From positions 1 through 39,452 of IMG/VR virus record IMGVR_UViG_3300032278_000032: DNA of 39,452 nucleotides; one strand, written 5' to 3'. Below, one piece after another: positions 24,754 to 29,856 of this stretch. The notes beneath the pieces were generated by a model, which had not been told where the DNA came from, made no database searches, and was given only the letters and a program-made list of their open reading frames with translations. The DNA comes from a virus. Within the stretch, counting starts at the first letter, position 1. Each line of letters starts with the position of its first letter. The position numbers were made by a program, and so were the translations under genes.

Positions 24754-25233
24754 ATGCATAAACGTTGGCTGACAGTTAAACAAGCAGCCCTCCGAATACA
24801 ACGCAGTCATCAGACTGTTTATCGCCTGATCTATAAATCCGAACTGGGCCAACTCGAGCCGCCTATAGAAACCCTGCAAATCGAGAATGGGTCTGGGGTG
24901 GGGCGGCGCTGGATGGTAGAGGAGTCTTCCCTGCGAGAGCTAGGGGAGCCCTGGGCGGAGGCGCGGCCTTATATCAAAGATAACCTGCTAGCCAATGACG
25001 GCCAACGCAAGGACGGCCTGACTGTCAAGAAAAAGAAAAGCATCCGCTACGACGGCGAGGACACGCCGGCCAAGGTGCTGGCTGATAGAAAGAAATGGAT
25101 TCACGGCTGGATCTCTGAAGGTAAAACGCTTCGTCGCGTGCTGGCCATCTTCGACGCCTCCCTGCACCCTGAAATAGAGCAGCTCTATTGGCAGGCGGTA
25201 GAGGAGGCGGGGGCGACGGCGGATGTGCTATAA
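24754..25233 (+). CDS. HTH (excisionase/MerR-like) DNA-binding protein
   Basis: The 159-residue protein begins with a winged-helix-like HTH: LTVKQAALRIQRSHQTVYRLIYKSEL at about residues 5-31. A basic middle (TVKKKKSIRYDG) and a helical end (KVLADRKKWIHGWISEGKTLRRVLAIFDASLHPEIEQLYWQAVEEA) follow. It is likely a regulator or architectural protein. The start codon has no Shine-Dalgarno and follows a terminator T-run. TTTAAT at 24742-24747 lies seven bases before the A of ATG, so a leaderless mRNA is conceivable. The stop TAA is part of the next promoter's TATAAT. Confidence 0.75.
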   Translation: MHKRWLTVKQAALRIQRSHQTVYRLIYKSELGQLEPPIETLQIENGSGVGRRWMVEESSLRELGEPWAEARPYIKDNLLANDGQRKDGLTVKKKKSIRYDGEDTPAKVLADRKKWIHGWISEGKTLRRVLAIFDASLHPEIEQLYWQAVEEAGATADVL

Positions 25234-25234
25234 T
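25226..25234 (+). promoter_or_regulatory. Extended -10 promoter P2 (TGC TATAAT)
   Basis: TGCTATAAT followed by ATA. The TAA stop of the upstream HTH gene (25231-25233) lies inside the -10 hexamer. Expected start near 25241; no -35 box recognised. Confidence 0.6.
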
Positions 25235-25240
25235 ATAGGC

Positions 25241-25310
25241 CTCTTTAGGCTACAACTCCTAAGAGCTCAAAACGGGGGCGGCGGGAATCAGTGATCCCGT
25301 CGCCTTTTTT
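25241..25310 (+). ncRNA. Putative small RNA, unit U2
   Basis: About 70 nt between P2 and T2, without coding sequence. The 5' part (GGCCTCTTTAGGC) can fold into a short hairpin, followed by an unpaired stretch and the terminator stem. Confidence 0.45.
25277..25310 (+). terminator. Intrinsic terminator T2
   Basis: Ten-base-pair stem GGCGGCGGGA/TCCCGTCGCC with one G-T pair (25277-25286 with 25295-25304), followed by six T. Confidence 0.85.
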
Positions 25311-25324
25311 ATGTCTGGGGTGCG

Positions 25325-25333
25325 TGCTATAAT
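25325..25333 (+). promoter_or_regulatory. Extended -10 promoter P3 (TGC TATAAT)
   Basis: GTGCTATAATA is identical to the P2 core. It begins 15 bases after the T2 T-run. Expected start near 25340. Confidence 0.65.
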
Positions 25334-25339
25334 ACAACC

Positions 25340-25452
25340 CCTCGGGCTCGTGGGAGGGCCTCAGAGGGCATTTTTTGGCTTTTCGCCGGGTGCCATATTC
25401 ACCCGCTAGGCGACAGGGGCAGCGCTGGTTGTCACAACGCTGCCCCTTTTTT
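25340..25452 (+). ncRNA. Putative small RNA, unit U3
   Basis: About 113 nt between P3 and T3. An internal hairpin, CGGGTG/CACCCG around 25387-25404, precedes the terminator. CGCTAGGCGACA near 25404-25415 resembles a segment of U1. No reading frame of note. Confidence 0.45.
25416..25452 (+). terminator. Intrinsic terminator T3
   Basis: Perfect nine-base-pair stem GGGGCAGCG/CGCTGCCCC (25416-25424 with 25438-25446), followed by six T. Confidence 0.9.
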
Positions 25453-25466
25453 ATGCCTGCTAAGTA

Positions 25467-25475
25467 TGATACAAT
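25467..25475 (+). promoter_or_regulatory. Extended -10 promoter P4 (TGA TACAAT)
   Basis: TGATACAATAGGG has the same layout as P0 (TGATAGAATAGGGG). Expected start near 25482. Confidence 0.5.
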
Positions 25476-25481
25476 AGGGTC

Positions 25482-25595
25482 ATCCTTTTTGTTTGGGTGT
25501 GATCAGTTCTTGCCAAGCTGTAACTGATTTGAGCATCTAAACTAATCAATGCCAACTTAATTGAAGTTTCTCGCCTCGGTTGAGTTGGCATTTTT
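25482..25595 (+). ncRNA. Putative small RNA, unit U4
   Basis: About 114 nt between P4 and T4, AT-richer than the other units. GATCAGTT/AACTGAT (near 25501-25528) can form an internal hairpin. Its 3' end meets the convergent HTH gene at 25594. Confidence 0.4.
25550..25595 (+). terminator. Intrinsic terminator T4
   Basis: Stem TGCCAACT/AGTTGGCA (25550-25557 with 25583-25590) with a long loop, followed by TTTTT. It separates rightward and leftward transcription units. Confidence 0.65.
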
Positions 25596-25941
25596 ATGCC
25601 CAGAACCGCCACCATTTGCGCGGCGCCTCCAGTAGGCGCTGGTTGAGCTCCTGGATGGTCTGCTGTTGCATAGCGGCCAACCGCTGGGCCTGGTTATTCT
25701 GCTGGCTAGCCTCCTCCAGGCGCTGGTTGAGCTCGACGTTTTGCACCCTTAGCACCTGCACCAACTGGCGCAGATCCGACTCGTCCTCCGGCTGCTGATC
25801 CTCAGCCTCTAACCTAATATAGACGCGCCCGTCTGTCTTTTTAGACTCCAGCTTCCCGCCAGCGATGCGGCGGCGGATGGACGTCTCACCCACGCCCAGG
25901 GCGGCGGCCGCCTGCTGTAATGTGATCCATTTATCAGACAT
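25594..25941 (-). CDS. HTH (excisionase/MerR-like) DNA-binding protein with coiled coil
   Basis: The 115-residue protein opens with WITLQQAAAALGVGETSIRRRIAGGKLESKKTDGRVYI, a clear MerR/excisionase-type winged HTH in residues 5-43. An acidic linker and a Gln/Leu-rich coiled coil (about 55-105) follow, and the end is Trp/Arg-rich (PRKWWRFWA), perhaps membrane- or nucleic acid-binding. It is the last gene of the leftward operon. The Shine-Dalgarno GGAGGG is also the 3' arm of a terminator stem, with six T before ATG, so expression probably depends on attenuation or antitermination. It is a likely phage regulator or nucleoid-type protein. Confidence 0.8.
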   Translation of the reverse strand: MSDKWITLQQAAAALGVGETSIRRRIAGGKLESKKTDGRVYIRLEAEDQQPEDESDLRQLVQVLRVQNVELNQRLEEASQQNNQAQRLAAMQQQTIQELNQRLLEAPRKWWRFWA

Positions 25942-25942
25942 T

Positions 25943-25980
25943 AAAAAAGCCCTCCGCCCCGAATTAACGAGGAGAAGGGC
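25943..25980 (-). terminator. Terminator/attenuator overlapping the 25941 ribosome site
   Basis: On the minus strand GCCCTTC pairs with GGAGGGC (one T-G pair) and is followed by six T, then AATG. An alternative CCGCCC/GGGCGG pairing is also possible. The hairpin covers the Shine-Dalgarno of the HTH gene. Confidence 0.6.
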
Positions 25981-26009
25981 GGCGGCGTTTCGGTTGCTTA
26001 GCGGCGGCG

Positions 26010-26252
26010 CTATGGGTAAAGGTGTTGCACTCGTCCGAACTCGTCTGTTAGCTCAAGTCCATCATCGAGATAGAAGCCTTGACGGCAAATCCAGGCGTAC
26101 ATCATATTGTCGGCCTCCAGCCCGGAACGTTCCGAGCAATTGATCACGATACAGCTCCAATGTTCCTGGCCCTCCGTGTCGACTAAGACTTTGCGATGCC
26201 TTTCATGTGCGGCCCATCCGATGGCGGACTTTCGTTCGATTCTCAATTCCAT
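26010..26252 (-). CDS. Small hypothetical protein
   Basis: I chose ATG at 26252 because AAGGAG stands nine bases upstream; an in-frame extension to 26282 would overlap the previous gene. The 80-residue product has alternating strands and two cysteines (CIVINCSERSGLEADNMMYAWICRQGFYLDDGLELTDEFGRV). It has no signal or membrane segment, and no family is recognised. It lies in the leftward early operon. Confidence 0.6.
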   Translation of the reverse strand: MELRIERKSAIGWAAHERHRKVLVDTEGQEHWSCIVINCSERSGLEADNMMYAWICRQGFYLDDGLELTDEFGRVQHLYP

Positions 26253-26265
26253 TACAGTCTCCTTG

Positions 26266-26772
26266 TTATTTGCCGTTGACAAATTTTACCTTGACAGTCT
26301 TCTCCAGGATACGCTGGCAGAGCTGGGCCGTTTCCATCTTGCCCTCCAGTTCCTCAATCTTTCTCTTTTGGCGAAAGATGGTTCTGTTCAGCTGTTCAAT
26401 TTCGAGCATCAGGTTCTTTCGTTCCTCGGCTGCCTGGGCGATTTCTTCCATGTGAGTCAGTTCATTTTTGACTGGCTGCACTGTTGGCCTCCTGTTTTCG
26501 CGGTGTTGCATCTCTGCCCGGAGACTCTGTTCGCCGGCGGGCTCGATCCAGATCGTGCGGGCTGGATCGTCTGGCGTCCAGTCGTCCTCAAGAAACAGCT
26601 CGTTTTTATTGATTCGGCGATCACCCAGCGCACGCTTGCACAGCAAGATAAAACTGTGCTGGGCACCGTCTGAGAACTGCGAGGTGTAATCGCTTTCCTC
26701 CGGCACATTTAGGGCCGGGTACTGGTTGTCGAGGTGGTCCAGGTACCAGCTCCGAAGTTGGTACTTTTTCAT
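26266..26772 (-). CDS. Hypothetical coiled-coil protein
   Basis: The 168-residue product starts at 26772 with AGGGAG upstream. The first ~80 residues are mixed and acidic. Residues ~105-155 form a long coiled coil (MEEIAQAAEERKNLMLEIEQLNRTIFRQKRKIEELEGKMETAQ), followed by a basic end. The gene opens a sub-block after a 143-bp gap with a strong palindrome, so it may have its own promoter. It is not recognised. Confidence 0.65.
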   Translation of the reverse strand: MKKYQLRSWYLDHLDNQYPALNVPEESDYTSQFSDGAQHSFILLCKRALGDRRINKNELFLEDDWTPDDPARTIWIEPAGEQSLRAEMQHRENRRPTVQPVKNELTHMEEIAQAAEERKNLMLEIEQLNRTIFRQKRKIEELEGKMETAQLCQRILEKTVKVKFVNGK

Positions 26773-26788
26773 GCACTCCCTAAATTAT

Positions 26789-26812
26789 GTCCGATAATGG
26801 CGGTTATCGGAC
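26789..26812. promoter_or_regulatory. Perfect inverted repeat GTCCGATAA..TTATCGGAC
   Basis: Nine-base arms with a six-base spacer lie 17 bases upstream of the ATG of the leftward gene at 26772. On the minus strand ACATAATTT follows, a possible weak -10. A third half-site lies at 26906-26914. It could be an operator for a dimeric regulator or an RNA hairpin. Confidence 0.55.
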
Positions 26813-26905
26813 GTTATGGCTAGCTCCCGTCAGCCAGCCCAGGCGCAAGCCCAGGCCGGTCAGCGGTTGCGTTTTTGTTGTCACCGAGTTGGTGGTGCTA
26901 TTCAT

Positions 26906-26914
26906 GTCCGATAA
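26906..26914 (+). promoter_or_regulatory. Extra half-site GTCCGATAA
   Basis: ATGTCCGATAA (26904-26914) matches the left arm of the palindrome at 26787-26797 over 11 bases. It lies just beyond the stop codon of the annealing protein gene. Confidence 0.45.
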
Positions 26915-26915
26915 C

Positions 26916-27743
26916 CTAGACGCTCATGGCCGGCGACTCTAATTGGGCCTTCACCATCTCGTCCATCTTGCAGATCATCTGGCGCAGCTCCTCCTCAGAT
27001 AGCTGCTGAGGGGCGCGTTTGAACAGCTTCTGCGCCATCTCAACAACTATTTCCGCGTCGTGCCCCAAAGCCTGGCGGCGGCCTTTGATCAGGTTGAACA
27101 AACCCGGCTTGTCGGCGTCCTTTGTCTCCTCGCGGATGCGCTGCAACGAGTTGACATAGAACTCGTCAATGGAGTCGATATAGACATCCGTTAGCCCCAG
27201 GCGTTCGTATGTCTTGCGTTGGGAGGCCTCGTCCAGATCTTTCCTCCGCTGCTGAATGTCCGGGTGCTCCTCCTCCTGGCTAGCCTCGTCCAGTTTTTTG
27301 GCTGTTGTGGTTTTACCTCCTGGCTTGCCATGTTGCAAATCCTCACCGATCCAAAGATCTAGGCCCAAACCATGCTGGGCGATGGTTTTTGCCAATCCAC
27401 GCTTGATCGAAGCGTTGATGTCTACCATTGTCGGCTTCAGTATTGCCTTGTTGTTATGGCCTGTCACGGGATGATATTCTGTCTCTGTCTTTTCGTCTAT
27501 AGTTACGCTGATAATGACGTAATATCCTAGCTCGGACTTAAAGAAGGGGTGCCCTTGTTCGCAGGTGTGAACCTCATAGCTCGCCTTAGGGAAATGCGTA
27601 TATAGGATGTCTAAGGCCACAGCCCATGATAGATAGTCATAGTTGTTTTTTTTCTCAATGTAAGGGCTAATCTCGATTGCCTTCAGCGTTTCAAAACTGC
27701 TACTTCCATTCGCCTCTTTCCCCTTTTCGTATTTAACTGACAT
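26916..27743 (-). CDS. DUF1071-type single-strand annealing protein (recombinase)
   Basis: The 275-residue protein carries the DUF1071 pattern in residues ~25-136: YDYLSWAVALDILYTHFPKASYEVH, then GYYVIISVTI, HPVTGHNNKAI, DINASIKRGLAKTIAQHGLGLDLWIGEDL. This family is regarded as phage single-strand annealing proteins (Sak3 group, from memory) that pair complementary single strands in recombination. The C-terminal half is charged, partly helical, and less conserved in such proteins. ATG 27743 overlaps the previous stop by 11 bp (ATGTCAGTTAA) and has GGGAGG upstream. It probably works with the phage SSB (31361). Confidence 0.85.
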   Translation of the reverse strand: MSVKYEKGKEANGSSSFETLKAIEISPYIEKKNNYDYLSWAVALDILYTHFPKASYEVHTCEQGHPFFKSELGYYVIISVTIDEKTETEYHPVTGHNNKAILKPTMVDINASIKRGLAKTIAQHGLGLDLWIGEDLQHGKPGGKTTTAKKLDEASQEEEHPDIQQRRKDLDEASQRKTYERLGLTDVYIDSIDEFYVNSLQRIREETKDADKPGLFNLIKGRRQALGHDAEIVVEMAQKLFKRAPQQLSEEELRQMICKMDEMVKAQLESPAMSV

Positions 27744-27936
27744 CGTGCCCTCCCTGAAGTAGTTCGTTCAGTTTGGCGATGGCAGCCTGTTCGGCTGTTT
27801 CGGCTAGTATGGCAGCCAGCATGTCGGGGCCTGGACCACCCGCGCGGCGAGTGGTGGCTGGGGCTTGGTTGTCGGTGCGTTCCTTGAATAGGCGGTTGAA
27901 GCGTTCGCGGCCTGTCTGTTTCGCTAAAATAATCAT
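27733..27936 (-). CDS. Small hypothetical protein upstream of the annealing protein
   Basis: A 67-residue product with GAGGAAA before ATG 27936. The N-terminal half is basic and polar, the C-terminal half helical (MLAAILAETAEQAAIAKLNELLQGG). Its end overlaps the annealing protein start, which suggests translational coupling. No family recognised. Confidence 0.6.
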   Translation of the reverse strand: MIILAKQTGRERFNRLFKERTDNQAPATTRRAGGPGPDMLAAILAETAEQAAIAKLNELLQGGHDVS

Positions 27937-28026
27937 TCGTGTTTCCTCGTGGTTTGAGTTTGGGATTGACTTCCTATGACGCCTTGCGGCGTTTCGCTGG
28001 TAGTCAGGCAGCTCGTCAGATAGGTG

Positions 28027-28266
28027 TTAGTCATTAAAAAGATCGTCAAGCGCCTGCCTGACATCAGAGAAAGTGGCTTCAAATTCGTCGCCATATAGAT
28101 ACTGTCCGGCCTCGTCCTTCTCGTATAATTCGTCAATCGACACTCCCAAGCTGGCCGTCAATCGAACCTCAACGATCATACCAATGGCGGCGACAACGCG
28201 GTCACGCGGCGAGTTTTGATCAAGCGGCTTGCGAGGGAATCCGATAATGCCAGCGGCTCCTCCCAT
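28027..28266 (-). CDS. Small hypothetical acidic protein
   Basis: A 79-residue product starting in a TAATG overlap with the gene at 28266-28469. The N-terminus is Gly-rich, the rest acidic and helical (DELYEKDEAGQYLYGDEFEATFSDVRQALDDLFND). Not recognised. The following 90 bases (27937-28026) hold only a small ACGCC/GGCGT hairpin and the next ribosome site. Confidence 0.55.
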   Translation of the reverse strand: MGGAAGIIGFPRKPLDQNSPRDRVVAAIGMIVEVRLTASLGVSIDELYEKDEAGQYLYGDEFEATFSDVRQALDDLFND

Positions 28267-28469
28267 TATTTTGCACCCTCCCAGCCAAACAGCGTGTCGC
28301 TGAGGTTTTGCACTTGCCAGATGGCTTGGTTTAGATCTGCCTGCGCCTGCCCCATTTCTGCCCGTTCAGCCTTATCGTAGTTGGCGGCTAATGCCTTCTC
28401 GCCAATTCTTAGCATTTCACCTCTCGAGGCCTCGAGCACTTTTTGGAATGCTTCTTTTGTTGTAAACAT
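28266..28469 (-). CDS. Small hypothetical helical protein
   Basis: A 67-residue, nearly all-helical product (EAFQKVLEASRGEMLRIGEKALAANYDKAERAEMGQAQADLNQAIWQVQNLSDTLFGW). It starts and ends in TAATG overlaps, so it is translated together with its neighbours. Not recognised. Confidence 0.6.
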   Translation of the reverse strand: MFTTKEAFQKVLEASRGEMLRIGEKALAANYDKAERAEMGQAQADLNQAIWQVQNLSDTLFGWEGAK

Positions 28470-28702
28470 TATTCTGCCCCTTCTCCGCCTAAAACCCGAT
28501 TGTAAAATCCCCGACTCATGAACTGGTAGTCTTTGTAGGGATCGTTGCTATTTATGCGCACCCTTGGGCCCTCATAATTGCCACAAACTCGACCTTCACT
28601 TATAGCTTTGTCGAAGGCACGTCGGCTTGGGTATTCGTTGGCGGTAAAATTGCCCAGCGACACCATGCGCCGTATTGCTTGGTACTTCTGCTTTCTATTC
28701 AT
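28469..28702 (-). CDS. Small basic hypothetical protein
   Basis: I chose ATG 28702 because AAGGAAA precedes it; a longer frame to 28792 runs back into the upstream gene. The 77-residue product is basic (MNRKQKYQAIRRMVSLGNFTANEYPSRRAFDKAISEGRVCG...), possibly nucleic acid-binding. No family recognised. Confidence 0.55.
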   Translation of the reverse strand: MNRKQKYQAIRRMVSLGNFTANEYPSRRAFDKAISEGRVCGNYEGPRVRINSNDPYKDYQFMSRGFYNRVLGGEGAE

Positions 28703-28712
28703 TACTATTTCC

Positions 28713-28943
28713 TTATTGGTGGTCTTTGAGATCCCGCAGCCATCCCAGCCCGTTAATTGTTTTGGCGAGTTGGGCCCGTTCTTTATCAACACCCATTATG
28801 CCCGGATTCGACTCTCTTAGCTGGCTGAGTTCGTCAAGCCGATCCTTTGCCAACCTAACGGCACAAGCTAAAACCTCGTCCCACTCTTTCCTCCGGTTAA
28901 AATTGCCCTGTATTCTTTGGGTTAACCTTTCGATTGCTTCCAT
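28713..28943 (-). CDS. Small hypothetical helical protein
   Basis: A 76-residue product that starts in a TAATG overlap with the first gene of the leftward operon. It is helical and charged (EWDEVLACAVRLAKDRLDELSQLRESN...). Not recognised. Confidence 0.6.
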   Translation of the reverse strand: MEAIERLTQRIQGNFNRRKEWDEVLACAVRLAKDRLDELSQLRESNPGIMGVDKERAQLAKTINGLGWLRDLKDHQ

Positions 28944-29215
28944 TACTTCGCCCCCTTGCTGTCCATCATCTGGTCGAACTCTGCGTCCATTTTAAGGAAA
29001 TGGGCCCTTTGTTTCGCGTTTAGGCCAAAGTAGAGTTCCTCGATCTCGTCGTCGGGTATCTCAACGTAGACCGTTTCATAGATCAACTGCATCAAGTCCT
29101 GCTTCGTCATTTCCGCAAATCTTTCTTTCGCCAGTTGATCCCGCATCGAGTTAATACGGGCCGATCTCTCTGTGGGTAATTGCGTCGGGCGTGGGGTTGT
29201 GGTTAAGCTGTTCAT
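28943..29215 (-). CDS. First gene of the leftward early operon, hypothetical
   Basis: ATG 29215 with GGGAGA upstream is preferred over an in-frame start at 29311, which would run through the promoter. The 90-residue product has a disordered, proline/threonine-rich beginning and an acidic helical body (DLMQLIYETVYVEIPDDEIEELYFGLNAKQRAHFLKMDAEFDQMM). Its first-gene position behind a regulated promoter is that of an early regulator or host-takeover protein. No family recognised. Confidence 0.6.
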   Translation of the reverse strand: MNSLTTTPRPTQLPTERSARINSMRDQLAKERFAEMTKQDLMQLIYETVYVEIPDDEIEELYFGLNAKQRAHFLKMDAEFDQMMDSKGAK

Positions 29216-29249
29216 TGTTTCTGTCTCCCTGTTTTTGTGCGATGGCCTA

Positions 29250-29279
29250 ATGATAACACCTACCCTTGTGTGGGCGCAA
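29250..29279 (-). promoter_or_regulatory. Leftward early promoter PL
   Basis: On the minus strand TTGCGC (29279-29274) and TGT TATCAT (-10 at 29255-29250) are separated by 18 bases. The -35 lies inside operator O1. It would drive the leftward operon starting at 29215. Confidence 0.55.
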
Positions 29280-29282
29280 GGG
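29263..29282. promoter_or_regulatory. Operator-like dyad O1
   Basis: CCCTTGTGTGGGCGCAAGGG: arms CCCTTG/CAAGGG with an 8-base centre. It overlaps the PL -35 and ends seven bases from its -10. It matches O2 at 18 of 20 positions. Confidence 0.65.
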
Positions 29283-29352
29283 TAAAACAAGGTAAAATGC
29301 AGATATATCAATCTTTTTTGTGTTTTGTTTATTTCCGCCTTGGCTCAAGGCC

Positions 29353-29372
29353 CCCTTGTGCAGGCGCAAGGG
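29353..29372. promoter_or_regulatory. Operator-like dyad O2
   Basis: CCCTTGTGCAGGCGCAAGGG, the second copy of the dyad, overlaps the -35 of the rightward promoter. Its distance to that -10 (six bases) mirrors O1 at PL. Confidence 0.65.
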
Positions 29373-29384
29373 GCGTGGTATAAT
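29356..29384 (+). promoter_or_regulatory. Rightward promoter PR
   Basis: TTGTGC (29356-29361), 17-base spacer, then TGG TATAAT (-10 at 29379-29384). The expected start at about 29391 coincides with the A of the HTH gene's ATG. Confidence 0.7.
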
Positions 29385-29390
29385 AGGGCG

Positions 29391-29630
29391 ATGGGAAAAG
29401 CTGGGCGATACCTCAACGCTAATCAGGCGGCCCTGTTGTACGGGTGTTCCGCCTCCAATATTAGGCGGCTGATCTCTGCCGGCTCGCTGAAGCCAGTGGC
29501 CCCTGGCCCTCCCTATATTTTGAGGCGAAAGGATGTGGAGGAGCTCAGCCAGGTCAACCGTGAGAAGCGGGAGTATTCCCGACCCAAGGGCCAGCCGGCC
29601 GAACTTGCAAAAAAGGGGGGTTTGTTGTAG
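29391..29630 (+). CDS. Small HTH regulator, probably from a leaderless mRNA
   Basis: The 79-residue protein has an HTH of the excisionase/MerR kind in residues 7-50 (YLNANQAALLYGCSASNIRRLISAGSLKPVAPGPPYILRRKDVEEL) and a basic tail. The start ATG is seven bases after the TATAAT of PR, so no ribosome site can exist on that transcript, as with lambda cI from PRM. An upstream TTG at 29325 would place the start before the promoter and is rejected. It is the closest candidate to bind O1 and O2. The stop TAG overlaps another -10-like TAGAAT. Confidence 0.75.
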   Translation: MGKAGRYLNANQAALLYGCSASNIRRLISAGSLKPVAPGPPYILRRKDVEELSQVNREKREYSRPKGQPAELAKKGGLL

Positions 29631-29633
29631 AAT
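29628..29633 (+). promoter_or_regulatory. -10-like TAGAAT over the HTH stop codon (P5)
   Basis: TAGAATAGGG shares the downstream bases of P0 and P4. The TAG stop of the preceding gene is its first half. The upstream TG is one base too close for a standard extended -10, so it is weaker than the others. Confidence 0.35.
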
Positions 29634-29636
29634 AGG

Positions 29637-29692
29637 GCCAGCGCTAATGCTAGCTGGCATTAAAAATGCCGGATATTATCAGTATCCGGCAT
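29637..29692 (+). promoter_or_regulatory. Three mutually exclusive hairpins (possible RNA switch)
   Basis: Hairpin A pairs GCCAGC (29637-29642) with GCTGGC (29653-29658). B pairs GGCATT (29656-29661) with AATGCC (29665-29670). C is a perfect 10-bp stem, 29666-29675 with 29683-29692. A overlaps B and B overlaps C. On the minus strand C is followed by TTTTTAA and would act as an intrinsic terminator. Confidence 0.45.
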
Positions 29693-29744
29693 AAATGACC
29701 CCATTAATTTTCTCAACCACGAGGATAATTTTAGGGGATTTTTG

Positions 29745-29779
29745 CAACTGGGCCGTTTTTACGGCCTCGTTGTTCTTTT
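29745..29779 (+). terminator. Terminator-like hairpin before the initiator promoter
   Basis: GGCCGT (29751-29756) pairs with ACGGCC (29761-29766), with an outer CAAC/GTTG (29745-29748, 29769-29772), followed by TTCTTTT. It can end the transcript from PR. Confidence 0.55.
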
Positions 29780-29784
29780 ATAAT
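29779..29784 (+). promoter_or_regulatory. Promoter -10 (TATAAT) for the replication operon
   Basis: TATAAT with expected start near 29791, 66 bases before the initiator ATG. No clear -35 or TGn. It is the nearest promoter to the long rightward gene block. Confidence 0.5.
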
Positions 29785-29810
29785 ACCTGCTCTGTCTGAA
29801 GACGGGCAAT

Positions 29811-29836
29811 AAAAAACCCCGACGTAGAATCGGGGT
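29811..29836 (-). terminator. Antisense-direction terminator in the initiator leader
   Basis: ACCCCGA/TCGGGGT stem (29816-29822 with 29830-29836) is followed on the minus strand by TTTTTT. It would stop leftward transcription entering the regulatory region. On the + RNA it is a stable leader hairpin. Confidence 0.55.
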
Positions 29837-29840
29837 CAGG

Positions 29841-29856
29841 AGACTTTGAGGAGTCT
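29841..29856 (+). promoter_or_regulatory. Hairpin partly covering the initiator ribosome site
   Basis: AGACT (29841-29845) pairs with AGTCT (29852-29856), placing half of the GAGGAG ribosome site in the loop and half in the stem, directly before ATG 29857. It may tune initiator translation. Confidence 0.35.

Larger units (their letters stand above)
25234..25593 (+). other. Gene-free regulatory island with three promoter-terminator units
   Basis: These 360 bases hold no credible coding region on either strand. They contain P2-T2, P3-T3 and P4-T4, each an extended -10 promoter followed by a 70-115 nt transcribed segment and an intrinsic terminator. Three of the four terminators T0-T4 that precede another unit are followed by ATG (TTTTATG or TTTTTTATG). 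Confidence 0.6.

Noticed and set aside
24603-25595. CRISPR array or tRNA cluster
   Set aside because: Hairpins are unlike one another in sequence, there is no regular repeat-spacer pattern, and no tRNA cloverleaf or CCA-like ends are visible.
26107-26673. Plus-strand frame of 188 codons within the leftward operon
   Set aside because: It runs opposite two genes with good ribosome sites and a consistent operon; its hydrophobic content is a by-product of the antisense frame.
27933-28136. Minus-strand frame starting with TTG
   Set aside because: It overlaps the better supported 28027-28266 gene, lacks a ribosome site and has shadow-like composition.
29325-29390. Upstream TTG start for the HTH gene 29391-29630
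   Set aside because: It would translate through operator O2 and the promoter PR; the leaderless ATG fits better.
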